A DNA stretch of 37,950 nt, taken from the NCBI RefSeq assembly GCF_000169375.1, contig NZ_AAXY01000031.1, positions 1 to 37,950 of the forward strand, in the 5' to 3' direction. Of this stretch, positions 7,765 through 16,493 are shown one piece after another; the first letter of the stretch is position 1; the number at the start of each line of letters is the position of its first letter. Made by a program: the position numbers and the translations under genes. This DNA comes from Marinobacter sp. ELB17 (lineage in GTDB: Bacteria > Pseudomonadota > Gammaproteobacteria > Pseudomonadales > Oleiphilaceae). The notes under the pieces are model-generated. The model did not search any database, was not told the DNA's origin, and was given only the letters and a program-made list of their open reading frames with translations.

Positions 7765-8439
7765 ATGAGTGCAGTAAACGCAAGCCAGGCAACGGATGTC
7801 CTAAGCCAGTACCAGCTGAAACAGCAGTCGGCAAGCGGCAAAGGCGAGCTGGGCAAAAATGAATTCATGGAGCTGATGCTGGCCCAGTTGAAGAATCAGA
7901 ACCCGCTGGATCCGCAAGACAACGGCGAATTCATTTCCCAACTGGCGCAATTCAGTTCGCTGGAAGAAATGCAGAAGTTGTCTGGCAACGTAGACAGCGT
8001 GATCGGCGAATTCCGTTCTACCAAGGCTCTGCAGGCCTCCGCCATGGTTGGCAAAACCGTGTTGGTGGCGTCGGATTTGGCGATGCTTGGTGCCAGCGGC
8101 GAGGTTAACGGAACCGTTGATGTGCCTGCCTCAACCGGTGGCGTGCAGGTGTCGATATTGAACGGTTCGGGTGAGTTGGTGCGGCAGATGGAATTGGGTG
8201 GCAAGCCCCCCGGTTCTGCCAAGTTCACGTGGGACGGTAAAGACGGCAACGGCAGTGCTTTGCCGCAAGGCTCTTATTTTGCAGTGGCTTCCGGGGCCTA
8301 TCCCGGTGGTTCGCAGCAGCTGGGTACCATGATGAGCGCAAACGTCGACAGCGTATCTTTGGGTAAAGGCGGCTCTATTTCTCTGAATCTTGCGGGCATG
8401 GGTTCTATTGACCTGTCGCAAGTTCAACAAATTAATTAA
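7765..8439 (+). CDS. flgD: Hook cap / hook assembly protein FlgD
   Basis: FlgD caps the growing hook and guides FlgE polymerisation. In this 224-residue protein the conserved N-terminal block GKNEFMELMLAQLKNQNPLDP lies near residues 30-50. It is followed by a FlgD Ig-like/tudor-like part with KFTWDGKDGNGSALPQGSY near 150-168. The small insertion and length are normal for pseudomonads. It follows flgC by 16 bases in the same transcript. Confidence 0.95.
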   Translation: MSAVNASQATDVLSQYQLKQQSASGKGELGKNEFMELMLAQLKNQNPLDPQDNGEFISQLAQFSSLEEMQKLSGNVDSVIGEFRSTKALQASAMVGKTVLVASDLAMLGASGEVNGTVDVPASTGGVQVSILNGSGELVRQMELGGKPPGSAKFTWDGKDGNGSALPQGSYFAVASGAYPGGSQQLGTMMSANVDSVSLGKGGSISLNLAGMGSIDLSQVQQIN

Positions 8440-8463
8440 TACCGGCGTCAGCAGGGGTGGATC

Positions 8464-9771
8464 ATGGCATTTAACACAGGATTAAGCGGCCTCAGGGCGG
8501 CGGCGGTAGACTTGGACGTAACCGGCAATAATATTGCAAACGCCAGTACAGTGGGCTTTAAAGGCAGCCGTGTGCAGTTTGGAGACTTATACGCCAATGG
8601 CTTTCTAAGCTCTGGCAACGCTCCGGTTGGCGACGGGATTAGTGTGCAGAGCGTCAAACAGTCCTTTGGCCAGGGTAACGTCAGCTTTACGGATAACGGA
8701 TTGGATTTCGCTATCGATGGCGACGGCTTTTTCGTGTTGAACAATGGCGGCGAGCTGCGATATTCCCGCGCTGGCCAGTTCGGTACCGACAAAGACGGTT
8801 TTGTGGTGAACAACCAGAATATGCGGGTGCAAGGCTTTGTTGCGGACGCCGCCGGTAACTTGTCGGGCATTCGTGACGACTTGCAAATAGGGAGTGATAA
8901 CCTGTCGCCGCAGCGCACCACCAACCTGCGTACAGACCTTAATCTGGATGCGCGGGAGCAAGTGCTCACTGCAACTCCGCCTATTCCGTTCGACCCGTTA
9001 GATCCGACTACTTACAATCACGTTACAGCAACCAACATCTTTGACAGTTTGGGAAATCCCCACGAGGTCACGCAGTTTTATACTAAACAGGCTCCAGCAA
9101 GTGGTTCTCAGAGCAATTGGTTGTTACATCTGCAGATAGATGGCGAAGCAGTTGGCGGTGCAGCTGGTTCTACAACGACACCGCCTAATTTCGTGCCGTA
9201 TGAATTGGTGTTTGACCAAAGTGGAAATCTGGCATCTGCTGATAGCAATGCAAATGGCGTAATTTCAATCGCTAACTGGGTGCCAAAAGATGGGGATTTA
9301 AACGCGAATGGAGCAGCGTCTGGGGCCGGCGCGGCGTTTGATCTGAATTTGGGTAGCGCCACTCAATATGGCGCCAACTTCGGTGTCAATGATCAACGCC
9401 AAGATGGTTTTACCACCGGCCGGCTGTCGGGGCTGGACGTTTCGCAGCAAGGCGTGATTTTTGCCCGCTACACGAATGGACAGTCGAAATCCCTGGGGCA
9501 GGTGGCTTTGGCCAGCTTTAATAATACCGACGGCCTGTCACCGTCAGGTGATACCAGCTGGGTGGAAACCTTCGAATCTGGCCAAGCGGTTATTGGCAGG
9601 CCCGACAGCGGCACGTTGGGTGCGATTCAGTCCAGTTCAGTTGAAGAATCCAACGTAGACCTGTCTGCGGAACTGGTGAACCTGATTATTGCCCAGCGTA
9701 ATTATCAGGCGAATGCCAAAACCATTGAAACCTCGGATGCGGTCACCCAGACCATCATCAACCTGAGGTAA
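8464..9771 (+). CDS. flgE: Flagellar hook protein FlgE
   Basis: The hook subunit, 435 residues. The N-terminal signature SGLRAAAVDLDVTGNNIANA begins near residue 8, and the C-terminal one is LVNLIIAQRNYQANAKTI just before the end. The central part (about residues 175-310), which faces outward in the hook, is less conserved. Its DNA looks more AT-rich with different codon choice from the ends. The last gene of the first flagellar unit; a hairpin and a new sigma-54 promoter follow before flgF. Confidence 0.96.
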   Translation: MAFNTGLSGLRAAAVDLDVTGNNIANASTVGFKGSRVQFGDLYANGFLSSGNAPVGDGISVQSVKQSFGQGNVSFTDNGLDFAIDGDGFFVLNNGGELRYSRAGQFGTDKDGFVVNNQNMRVQGFVADAAGNLSGIRDDLQIGSDNLSPQRTTNLRTDLNLDAREQVLTATPPIPFDPLDPTTYNHVTATNIFDSLGNPHEVTQFYTKQAPASGSQSNWLLHLQIDGEAVGGAAGSTTTPPNFVPYELVFDQSGNLASADSNANGVISIANWVPKDGDLNANGAASGAGAAFDLNLGSATQYGANFGVNDQRQDGFTTGRLSGLDVSQQGVIFARYTNGQSKSLGQVALASFNNTDGLSPSGDTSWVETFESGQAVIGRPDSGTLGAIQSSSVEESNVDLSAELVNLIIAQRNYQANAKTIETSDAVTQTIINLR

Positions 9772-9799
9772 GCAATCACGCGCCCGCCAAGGTGCTTTT

Positions 9800-9833
9800 A
9801 GCAGAACCGGGCCAGATAAGGCCCGGTTCTGCT
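9800..9833 (+). terminator. Hairpin after flgE (possible terminator or attenuator)
   Basis: A perfect 14-bp inverted repeat (9800-9813 and 9820-9833, core AACCGGGCC) with a six-base loop lies 29 bases after flgE. Few T residues follow, so termination may be partial or Rho-assisted. It may instead protect the flgBCDE mRNA from 3' decay. Confidence 0.6.
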
Positions 9834-9870
9834 TACTCCTGAGATTTTCTTATTTCGTTGCCACTCAAAC

Positions 9871-9886
9871 TGGCACGACTCCTGCT
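9871..9886 (+). promoter_or_regulatory. Sigma-54 promoter of the flgFGHIJKL operon
   Basis: TGGCACGACTCCTGCT has the full TGGCACG -24 element and GC at -12 with the required ten-base spacing after GG. The expected start near 9898 gives a leader of about 30 bases before flgF. It sits after the flgE hairpin, so the rod/hook block is two RpoN-dependent units. Confidence 0.88.
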
Positions 9887-9928
9887 TGAAGACTGGTAAC
9901 AGTCAAATATCCGGCAGGAGCCTTCCTC

Positions 9929-10681
9929 ATGGACAAAGCCCTTTATATCGGAATGTCCGGTGCCAAGCAGAACATGCTGGCCCAGCGCGCACACGCCAAC
10001 AACTTGGCTAACGTGACCACCACCGGTTTCAAAAAAGACTTCGCCCAGGCCCGCAGTATGCCGGTGTTTGGCGGGCATCACCCTACACGCGCTTACGCCA
10101 TGACTGAGCGCCCGGGTACCGATTTGTCTTCGGGCGCACTGATGGAAACCGGGCGGAAACTGGATGTGGCGATTGAAGGCGACAGCTGGCTGGCGGTGCA
10201 AAACAACCTGGGTGAAGAAGTGTTCACTCGCAGTGGGTCTTTGCAGATAGATGTAAATGGCCTGTTGCGATTGGCTAACGGTGAAATGGTGCTGGGCAAT
10301 GGTGGTCCGGTGGCTTTGCCGCCTTTTGATAACGTTGAGATTGGTGCCGACGGCACCGTGTCTATTGTTCCGGTGGGCGGGCCTCCCGATCAGTTGGTGG
10401 AGGTGGACCGGCTCAAGCTGGTAACGCCGCCGACACAGGCCCTGGAAAAAGGCCCGGATGGCTTTATACGTCGCAAGCCCGATCAGGCGCTTGGTGGTGG
10501 TGAACCGGCTGATGCCAACGCCCGGGTTTCCGGTGGCTTTCTGGAAAGCTCTAACGTAAACGCGGTGGCCGAAATGATTTCCAATCTGCAGCTTTCGCGG
10601 CAGTACGAAATGCAGGTGAAAGTAATGAGCACCGCCAAAGAAAATTCTGAAGCAGCGGCACGGCTATTGCAGAACCTTTGA
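9929..10681 (+). CDS. flgF: Flagellar proximal rod protein FlgF
   Basis: A 250-residue rod protein of the FlgE/F/G family. The N-terminal motif is SGAKQNMLAQRAHANNLANV near residues 10-29 and the C-terminal helix is LQLSRQYEMQVKVMSTAKEN. The middle carries GSLQIDVNGLLRLANG, typical of FlgF/FlgG. AGGAG stands nine bases before the ATG. First gene of the second flagellar unit. Confidence 0.95.
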   Translation: MDKALYIGMSGAKQNMLAQRAHANNLANVTTTGFKKDFAQARSMPVFGGHHPTRAYAMTERPGTDLSSGALMETGRKLDVAIEGDSWLAVQNNLGEEVFTRSGSLQIDVNGLLRLANGEMVLGNGGPVALPPFDNVEIGADGTVSIVPVGGPPDQLVEVDRLKLVTPPTQALEKGPDGFIRRKPDQALGGGEPADANARVSGGFLESSNVNAVAEMISNLQLSRQYEMQVKVMSTAKENSEAAARLLQNL

Positions 10682-10780
10682 TAGCACTTATATCAAAACT
10701 TGAAACAACACGCCGGCGGGCGGGAAAGCGGCAAGATTTCGCCGCCATCCACAACAGTCTGACGGTAGGGAGCGATAAAA

Positions 10781-11569
10781 ATGAATCCAGCACTATGGGT
10801 CAGTAAAACCGGGTTAAGCGCGCAGGACACCAACATGTCCACCATTTCTAACAACCTGGCGAACGTGAACACCACCGGTTTCAAGCGCGACCGCGCGGTG
10901 TTTCAGGATCTGCTGTATCAGGTGAAACGCCAACCCGGTGGCTTGAACACGCAGAACACCGAATTACCCTCCGGGTTGCAGTTGGGTACCGGTGTGCGGG
11001 TTGTGGGTACCGTCAAACAGTTTACCCAGGGCAACTTGCAGATAACCGAGCAGCCACTGGATATGGCGGTTAACGGTCGCGGCTTCTTGCAAGTGCAATT
11101 GCCAGACGGCCAGACAGCCTATACCCGTGACGGCCAGTTCCAGCTGAACTCCGATGGCGACGTGGTGAATCCGAGCGGCTACGCCCTGGAGCCCAACATC
11201 AACATTCCGGAAAACGCCACTAATGTGACCATCGGTCGCGATGGCACTGTAACCGCAGTCACCGACGATCAGGCCGCTCCCATCAACCTTGGCCAGATAA
11301 CCCTGGTGGACTTTATTAACCCGCAGGGTCTGCAGGCGATTGGCAATAACCTGTTCAAGCAGACCAATGCCAGTGGCGACCCGACCGAAGGTGAACCGGG
11401 CCTGGCCGGGCTGGGCTCGCTGGAGCAGGGCTCTATTGAGTCTTCCAACGTGGAAGTGGTGGAAGAGCTGGTGAATATGATTACCACCCAGCGCGCCTAT
11501 GAAATGAACTCGAAAGTAGTATCGACTGTTGACCAGATGCTGCAGTTTATCACCAATAATATTGGTTAA
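10781..11569 (+). CDS. flgG: Flagellar distal rod protein FlgG
   Basis: The distal rod subunit. Its 262 residues match the near-invariant family length. It starts MNPALWVSKTGLSAQD and has NNLANVNTTGFKRDRAVFQDL near residues 25-45. It ends EELVNMITTQRAYEMNSKVV..., the C-terminal coiled-coil signature. It lies 99 bases after flgF, a gap in which I see no promoter. TAGGGAG supplies the ribosome site. Confidence 0.97.
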   Translation: MNPALWVSKTGLSAQDTNMSTISNNLANVNTTGFKRDRAVFQDLLYQVKRQPGGLNTQNTELPSGLQLGTGVRVVGTVKQFTQGNLQITEQPLDMAVNGRGFLQVQLPDGQTAYTRDGQFQLNSDGDVVNPSGYALEPNINIPENATNVTIGRDGTVTAVTDDQAAPINLGQITLVDFINPQGLQAIGNNLFKQTNASGDPTEGEPGLAGLGSLEQGSIESSNVEVVEELVNMITTQRAYEMNSKVVSTVDQMLQFITNNIG

Positions 11570-11599
11570 TGCCGGTTGTTGCCGGCCAGAGGTTTCGCT

Positions 11600-12301
11600 A
11601 TGACAGCTAACACCGTTTTTTTACAGTTCCGCCGCAGCGCCAGCGTTGCGTTGGTTCTGGTGCTGGCGGTGCTTCAGGGTTGCACTGCCATGAGCCGGCC
11701 CCGTGCCATGCCGGATGACCCGGAATACGCTCCGGTGCGGGCCCAGGCGATGATGCAGCGCGATCTCGAAACCGGTTCTATTTACCAGATTAGCCGCAAT
11801 TACAATTTTTACGGCGATACAGTGGCGCTCAACGTGGGCGATGTGCTCACGGTGACCTTGAGCGAGTCTACCCGCGCCAGCAAAAACGCGGAAACCAGTA
11901 TCTCGAAAGACAGTGACATCAGCCTGACCGAGCCCAACATATTGGGTAGAAACCAGCTGGGGCTGGCAACGGCTATCGAACAACAGCGAGATTTTGAGGG
12001 TGCCGCCGAGGCTGATCAAAGCAACAGCCTGGCCGGCAGTATTACCGTGACCGTGACCGAAGTGCTGCCTAACGGCGTGTTACGCATTCGTGGCGAAAAG
12101 TGGCTGTCGCTGACCAATGGCGAAGAATACATTCGCCTGACAGGATTGGTGCGGCCGCAAGATATCAAGCCGGACAATACTCTGGCGTCTAACCGAATTG
12201 CCGATGCCCGCATTGCTTACGGTGGCACCGGTGATTTTGACCAAGCCAACCAGATGGGCTGGATGGGGCGTTTCTTCAACAGCGAATGGTGGCCTCTGTG
12301 A
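11600..12301 (+). CDS. flgH: Flagellar L-ring lipoprotein FlgH
   Basis: FlgH forms the L-ring in the outer membrane. The 233-residue protein starts with a lipoprotein signal peptide whose lipobox LQGC places the acylated cysteine at residue 28. Family features are GDVLTVTLSESTRASKNAET in the middle and the end NQMGWMGRFFN. The frame extends upstream through TTG codons at 11576 and 11579, but the ATG at 11600 has AGAGG upstream and gives the expected signal peptide. The stop overlaps the start region of flgI. Confidence 0.95.
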   Translation: MTANTVFLQFRRSASVALVLVLAVLQGCTAMSRPRAMPDDPEYAPVRAQAMMQRDLETGSIYQISRNYNFYGDTVALNVGDVLTVTLSESTRASKNAETSISKDSDISLTEPNILGRNQLGLATAIEQQRDFEGAAEADQSNSLAGSITVTVTEVLPNGVLRIRGEKWLSLTNGEEYIRLTGLVRPQDIKPDNTLASNRIADARIAYGGTGDFDQANQMGWMGRFFNSEWWPL

Positions 12302-13440
12302 ACCTTTTCAACGCGAATTTTTTCAAAGTGAGCCTGTGTAAAGCGAATGTGCGCAAATGTCTGGCTATAGCGTTAATGGCGTTAATGGTGGCTTCGCCGG
12401 TGATGGCTGACAGGCTAAAGGATTTGGCCCGCATCAAAGGTGTGCGCGACAACCAATTGGTGGGTTATGGGCTGGTGGTTGGCTTGGCCGGCAGCGGCGA
12501 CAAAGCGCCATTTACTAATCAGACCTTCCGTAACATGATGAACCAGTTTGGCGTTACTCTGCCGCAAGGTGTTGATCCAAAACTTGCGAACGTTGCTGCG
12601 GTGACAGTGAACGCTACCATTCCGCCGTTTGCCAAGCCCGGTCAGCAAATCGACATTACTGTGTCGTCTATCGGCAACGCCAAAAGCTTGCGCGGCGGCA
12701 CCCTGCTGATGACCACGCTGAAAGGCGCTGATGGCAACGTGTATGCGCTCGCTCAAGGCAGCCTGATTGTCGGCGGCTTTGGCGCCGAAGGGCTGGACGG
12801 CTCGCGTATTACCGTTAACATTCCCAGCGCCGGTCGGATCCCCAACGGCGCCACCGTCGAGCGCGAAGTGGTATCGCCATTTAACAATGGCGATACCGTT
12901 ACGTTTAATCTGTTGCGCTCAGACTTCACCACCGCCCGTCGGGTTGTTGAAGCCATCAACGGCAATCTGGGCCCGGATATGGCTTACGCCCACGACGCCA
13001 CCTCTGTTTCTGTGCGCGCCCCGCGGGATGCTTCCCAGCGAGTCAGCTTTTTGTCGATTCTGGAAAATATTGAAGTGAATCCGGCTGAAGCCGCCGCCAA
13101 GGTGGTCATTAACAGCCGCACCGGCACCATTGTGGTGGGCCAGAATGTGAAGGTCAGCGCGGCTGCGGTCACCCACGGCAGCCTGACGGTGATTATTCAG
13201 GAAAACCCAAATGTTGTGCAGCCTAATCCGTTAGCGGCTGGCAACACCGAAGTGGTGCAAGACTCTCAGATTGCGGTGACCGAAGACCCGGCTCGCATGT
13301 TCAAGTTTGGTCCTGCGGTTACCTTGAACGAGATCGTTCAGGCGGTAAACCAGGTGGGTGCGGCTCCGGGTGATGTAATGGCGGTACTGGAAGCATTAAA
13401 ACAGGCCGGTGCACTGCGCGCCGAGCTGATCGTTATCTAG
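12286..13440 (+). CDS. flgI: Flagellar P-ring protein FlgI
   Basis: FlgI assembles the P-ring around the rod in the peptidoglycan layer. A signal peptide (hydrophobic segment AIALMALMVASPVMA) leads to the mature start DRLKDLARIKGVRDNQLVGYG. The C-terminal end is the conserved LNEIVQAVNQVGAAPGDVMA-like block. The start is uncertain: ATG 12286 overlaps flgH by 16 bases and has no clear ribosome site. GTG 12298 overlaps the flgH stop as GTGA and has GGTGG upstream; it may be the true start. Either way the mature protein is the same. Confidence 0.95.
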   Translation: MVASVNLFNANFFKVSLCKANVRKCLAIALMALMVASPVMADRLKDLARIKGVRDNQLVGYGLVVGLAGSGDKAPFTNQTFRNMMNQFGVTLPQGVDPKLANVAAVTVNATIPPFAKPGQQIDITVSSIGNAKSLRGGTLLMTTLKGADGNVYALAQGSLIVGGFGAEGLDGSRITVNIPSAGRIPNGATVEREVVSPFNNGDTVTFNLLRSDFTTARRVVEAINGNLGPDMAYAHDATSVSVRAPRDASQRVSFLSILENIEVNPAEAAAKVVINSRTGTIVVGQNVKVSAAAVTHGSLTVIIQENPNVVQPNPLAAGNTEVVQDSQIAVTEDPARMFKFGPAVTLNEIVQAVNQVGAAPGDVMAVLEALKQAGALRAELIVI

Positions 13441-13458
13441 AGCAGCAGAGGCAGAACG

Positions 13459-14451
13459 ATGCAGGACTACCGGATTCAACAGGCCAATGTCTACACCGAC
13501 TTTGAAGGCCTGAACGCGCTGAAAACCCAGGCCCGTACCGACAAGGAGTCGGCGCTGCGGGAAGTGGCGCGGCAATTTGAAAGCCTGTTTCTGGCGGAAA
13601 TGCTCAAGTCTATGCGCAAAGCTGGTGATGTGATGGCGGAGGGCAACTACCTGAACACCAACGAGAGCCAGGCTTATCGGGATATGTTCGACAATCAGAT
13701 AAGCCTGTCGATGGCTGGCAACCAGGGTACCGGCCTGGCGGACGCTTTGGTGCGCCAGCTCAGCCCGCAAGTACCCGGTATGAGATCTGACGGTAGCCCG
13801 CTGGCCGATCAAAAAGCGACGTTGGCCGATTACGATCGCAGCGTGCCGCCTTTGTCACCACGGCTGCCAGCGCAAGTTAAAAGTGTGCAACAGCTAGCTG
13901 AAGCCTTGCCGGTTATGGCTGATGGCTCCCAGGACGACGCGCCATTGCCCGCGCGCTTTGAATCTCCGGAACAGTTCGTACAAGCCCTGCTGCCCATGGC
14001 GCAACGCATCGCCAAAGACAGCGGCATTAACCCACGGTTTATGGTGGCCCAGGCCGCGCTTGAAACCGGTTGGGGCAAACACATGATTGAAGGTAAGGGC
14101 GACAGTCCCAGCTATAACCTGTTTGGCATAAAGGCCGATCAGCGCTGGCAGGGTGATTCGGTTGCCATCACCACCACTGAGTTCCGCGAAGGCGTACCGA
14201 TGAAAGAGCAAGCGGAGTTCCGTGCCTATGCTGATTACGAAGCCAGTTTGCGGGACTACGTTGATTTTCTGGAATCTAACCCGCGCTATCGGGACGTGTT
14301 GGCCGTGGCCGACAAACCCGCCCAGTTTGCTGAAAAACTGCAGCAGGCCGGTTACGCCACCGATCCGAATTACGCTGAGAAAATTCGCAGCATCATGAAC
14401 CGTGATTCTCTGATGACGGTTTCCATGGGCCGAGCTGAGGTCGGGGAGTAA
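13459..14451 (+). CDS. flgJ: Flagellar rod assembly protein / peptidoglycan hydrolase FlgJ
   Basis: A two-domain 330-residue protein. The N-terminal rod-capping domain (about residues 30-105) has the motif FESLFLAEMLKSMRKA. The C-terminal glucosaminidase domain (about 170-325) has the putative catalytic glutamate E202 in AALETGWGKH, followed by YNLFGIK and the end motif YATDPNYAEKI. It makes the opening in the peptidoglycan through which the rod passes. The linker of about 65 residues is proline- and alanine-rich. flgK starts five bases after its stop. Confidence 0.96.
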   Translation: MQDYRIQQANVYTDFEGLNALKTQARTDKESALREVARQFESLFLAEMLKSMRKAGDVMAEGNYLNTNESQAYRDMFDNQISLSMAGNQGTGLADALVRQLSPQVPGMRSDGSPLADQKATLADYDRSVPPLSPRLPAQVKSVQQLAEALPVMADGSQDDAPLPARFESPEQFVQALLPMAQRIAKDSGINPRFMVAQAALETGWGKHMIEGKGDSPSYNLFGIKADQRWQGDSVAITTTEFREGVPMKEQAEFRAYADYEASLRDYVDFLESNPRYRDVLAVADKPAQFAEKLQQAGYATDPNYAEKIRSIMNRDSLMTVSMGRAEVGE

Positions 14452-14456
14452 ACGCA

Positions 14457-16463
14457 ATGGCAGGATTACTGGGCATTGGTTTAAGCGGCATACTCGGGAG
14501 CCAGGCTGCGCTGAACACCACCGCTAATAACATCACCAACGCCAACACACCGGGTTATAGCCGCCAGGACGTGCAGTTTGGCGCTCAGACACCGCAGCGC
14601 ACCGGCGCCGGCAGTATTGGCACCGGCGTCAACGTGGAAAACATTCGCCGCCTGGCAAACGAATACCTGACGCAGCAAATCCGTGAGGATTCTAGCCTGG
14701 AGGGCGAGCAAAGAACCTTGAACAACGAGCTAAGCCGGTTGGACAACCTGCTGGGTGGCGAATCTACGGGCCTCAGCAAAGCCTTGAATAACTTTTTTGC
14801 CAGTCTGCAGAACGCTGCTGAAGACCCTACTTCATTGCCCCAGCGCCAGCTTGTAATAAGTGAAGGCCAGCAAGTGGTAAACCGCTTTTCTGCGCTCAAT
14901 GAAAAGTTCATTCAGCAGCGCGAATCGGTCAAAACCCAGATGCAGCAGGGCGCTAAAGACGCCAACGGGTTGATTGCCAGTATTGCCGATCTGAACTCGG
15001 CGATATCCCAATCCCCCGGCCTTGCCCAGGGCAGAATGCCTAACGATCTTCTGGACCAGCGTGATGAAAGATTGCGTCAGCTGTCTGAGCTGGTCAGCAT
15101 AAAAATCAGCCCAACTGAAGGCGCGCAGGTGAACGTCACCCTGAACAACGGCCAGGGCCTGGTTATAGGCAACATTGCTGCAGAGCTGAGCACCCGGCCC
15201 AGTGCTTCTGACCCCTTAATGCTGGAGTTTACGCTGGGCACCAGTGGTCGGGTTGTGAACATCGACAGCCAGATTGAGGGTGGAAAACTGGGCGGCCTTA
15301 GATACTTTCAGCAGCAGGCATTAGCGCCGGCGTTTGACGAGCTCGGCCGTATTGCCATTGCGCTCGCCGATTCTATGAACAGCCAGCATCAAATTGGTAT
15401 GGATTTGGAAGGTGAGCTGGGTGGTTTGTTTTTTAAAGACTTTAATAGCTCTGCTCTGCAGGCCAGCCGAGTGGTTCCTAACGCCAATAACCAGACTCCT
15501 GGCAACACTCAGCTGGCGGTGGAAATAACTGACAGCTCTATGTTGGCTGCTGGCACCTGGGACTTGAAACTCGGAGCAGGCGACACCTACGAGCTTGTTA
15601 ATGAGCGCACCGGCAGTGTGGTCAATGGCAACTTTTCAGTGACCGAAGATGAAATCGTTATGCCCGGATTTACTATCCGTTATGACGGAGGTGCCTTAAA
15701 TGCAGGTGACCGCTTTCAAATTCAGCCCACGCGCAACGGCGCTGCTGACATTGCTATGGAAGTTCGACGTGAAGAAGACCTAGCGTTCGCCAGCCCGGTG
15801 CGAGCAGCAAGCAGGGAAGATAACAAAGGTACTGGTGCTATCAGCCAGGGAACCATGCTGGCGGTGCGTGACCCGGATACCGATGCGTTATTACCTGCTT
15901 TTAGCCTGACTGGATTGGTAAGCAGTTCAACAACAGTAACGTTTGGTGAGGACGCCTCGGGCGGCCTAACTTATACCATCAATAGCGGCGGCGCCAACAT
16001 TGTCACCGACGCCTCGTATGTAGCCGGTGAAAATCTGTTCAGCGAGGTTGCTTCAGATCCCAGCTACCAAGGCTTCCAGTTTAACGTGACCGGGCAGCCT
16101 AAGGTGGGTGACATTTTTGATATCGAATTCAACACAAACGGCGTATCTGACAACCGCAACGCCGAGTTTCTAGCGTCGTTTGGCACAAAAAACAGACTCA
16201 ACAACGGCAGCCAGAGTTTCGCCGAAGGCTACGCCGGGCTGGTGGAAAATGTGGGTGTGCAAACGCGCCAGAGCCAGCTGGATCTGGAGGCGGGAAAGAC
16301 CCTGCTGGAGCAGTCGTCCAATCAGCGCGAGTCTGTTTCCGGGGTGAATCTGGATCAGGAAGCCGGCAAATTAATTCAGTACCAGGCCGCTTACAACGCG
16401 TCGGCCAAGGTGATTACTGTTGCACAGGACCTGTTCAACACATTGCTGCAAACCTTCCGCTAA
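14457..16463 (+). CDS. flgK: Hook-filament junction protein FlgK (HAP1)
   Basis: FlgK forms the first junction layer between hook and filament. The N-terminal signature is LGIGLSGILGSQAALNTTAN..NANTPGYSRQ, and the C-terminal one is SGVNLDQEAGKLIQYQAAYNASAK followed by the helix ending TLLQTFR. At 668 residues it is longer than the enteric protein (about 550) and close to the pseudomonad size. The extra length is a central variable region at about residues 330-560. The DNA there (about 15460-16150) is less GC-rich than the ends. Confidence 0.96.
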   Translation: MAGLLGIGLSGILGSQAALNTTANNITNANTPGYSRQDVQFGAQTPQRTGAGSIGTGVNVENIRRLANEYLTQQIREDSSLEGEQRTLNNELSRLDNLLGGESTGLSKALNNFFASLQNAAEDPTSLPQRQLVISEGQQVVNRFSALNEKFIQQRESVKTQMQQGAKDANGLIASIADLNSAISQSPGLAQGRMPNDLLDQRDERLRQLSELVSIKISPTEGAQVNVTLNNGQGLVIGNIAAELSTRPSASDPLMLEFTLGTSGRVVNIDSQIEGGKLGGLRYFQQQALAPAFDELGRIAIALADSMNSQHQIGMDLEGELGGLFFKDFNSSALQASRVVPNANNQTPGNTQLAVEITDSSMLAAGTWDLKLGAGDTYELVNERTGSVVNGNFSVTEDEIVMPGFTIRYDGGALNAGDRFQIQPTRNGAADIAMEVRREEDLAFASPVRAASREDNKGTGAISQGTMLAVRDPDTDALLPAFSLTGLVSSSTTVTFGEDASGGLTYTINSGGANIVTDASYVAGENLFSEVASDPSYQGFQFNVTGQPKVGDIFDIEFNTNGVSDNRNAEFLASFGTKNRLNNGSQSFAEGYAGLVENVGVQTRQSQLDLEAGKTLLEQSSNQRESVSGVNLDQEAGKLIQYQAAYNASAKVITVAQDLFNTLLQTFR

Positions 16464-16493
16464 AACGGGTAAGGTTCAAAAAGGTAATGCGAG

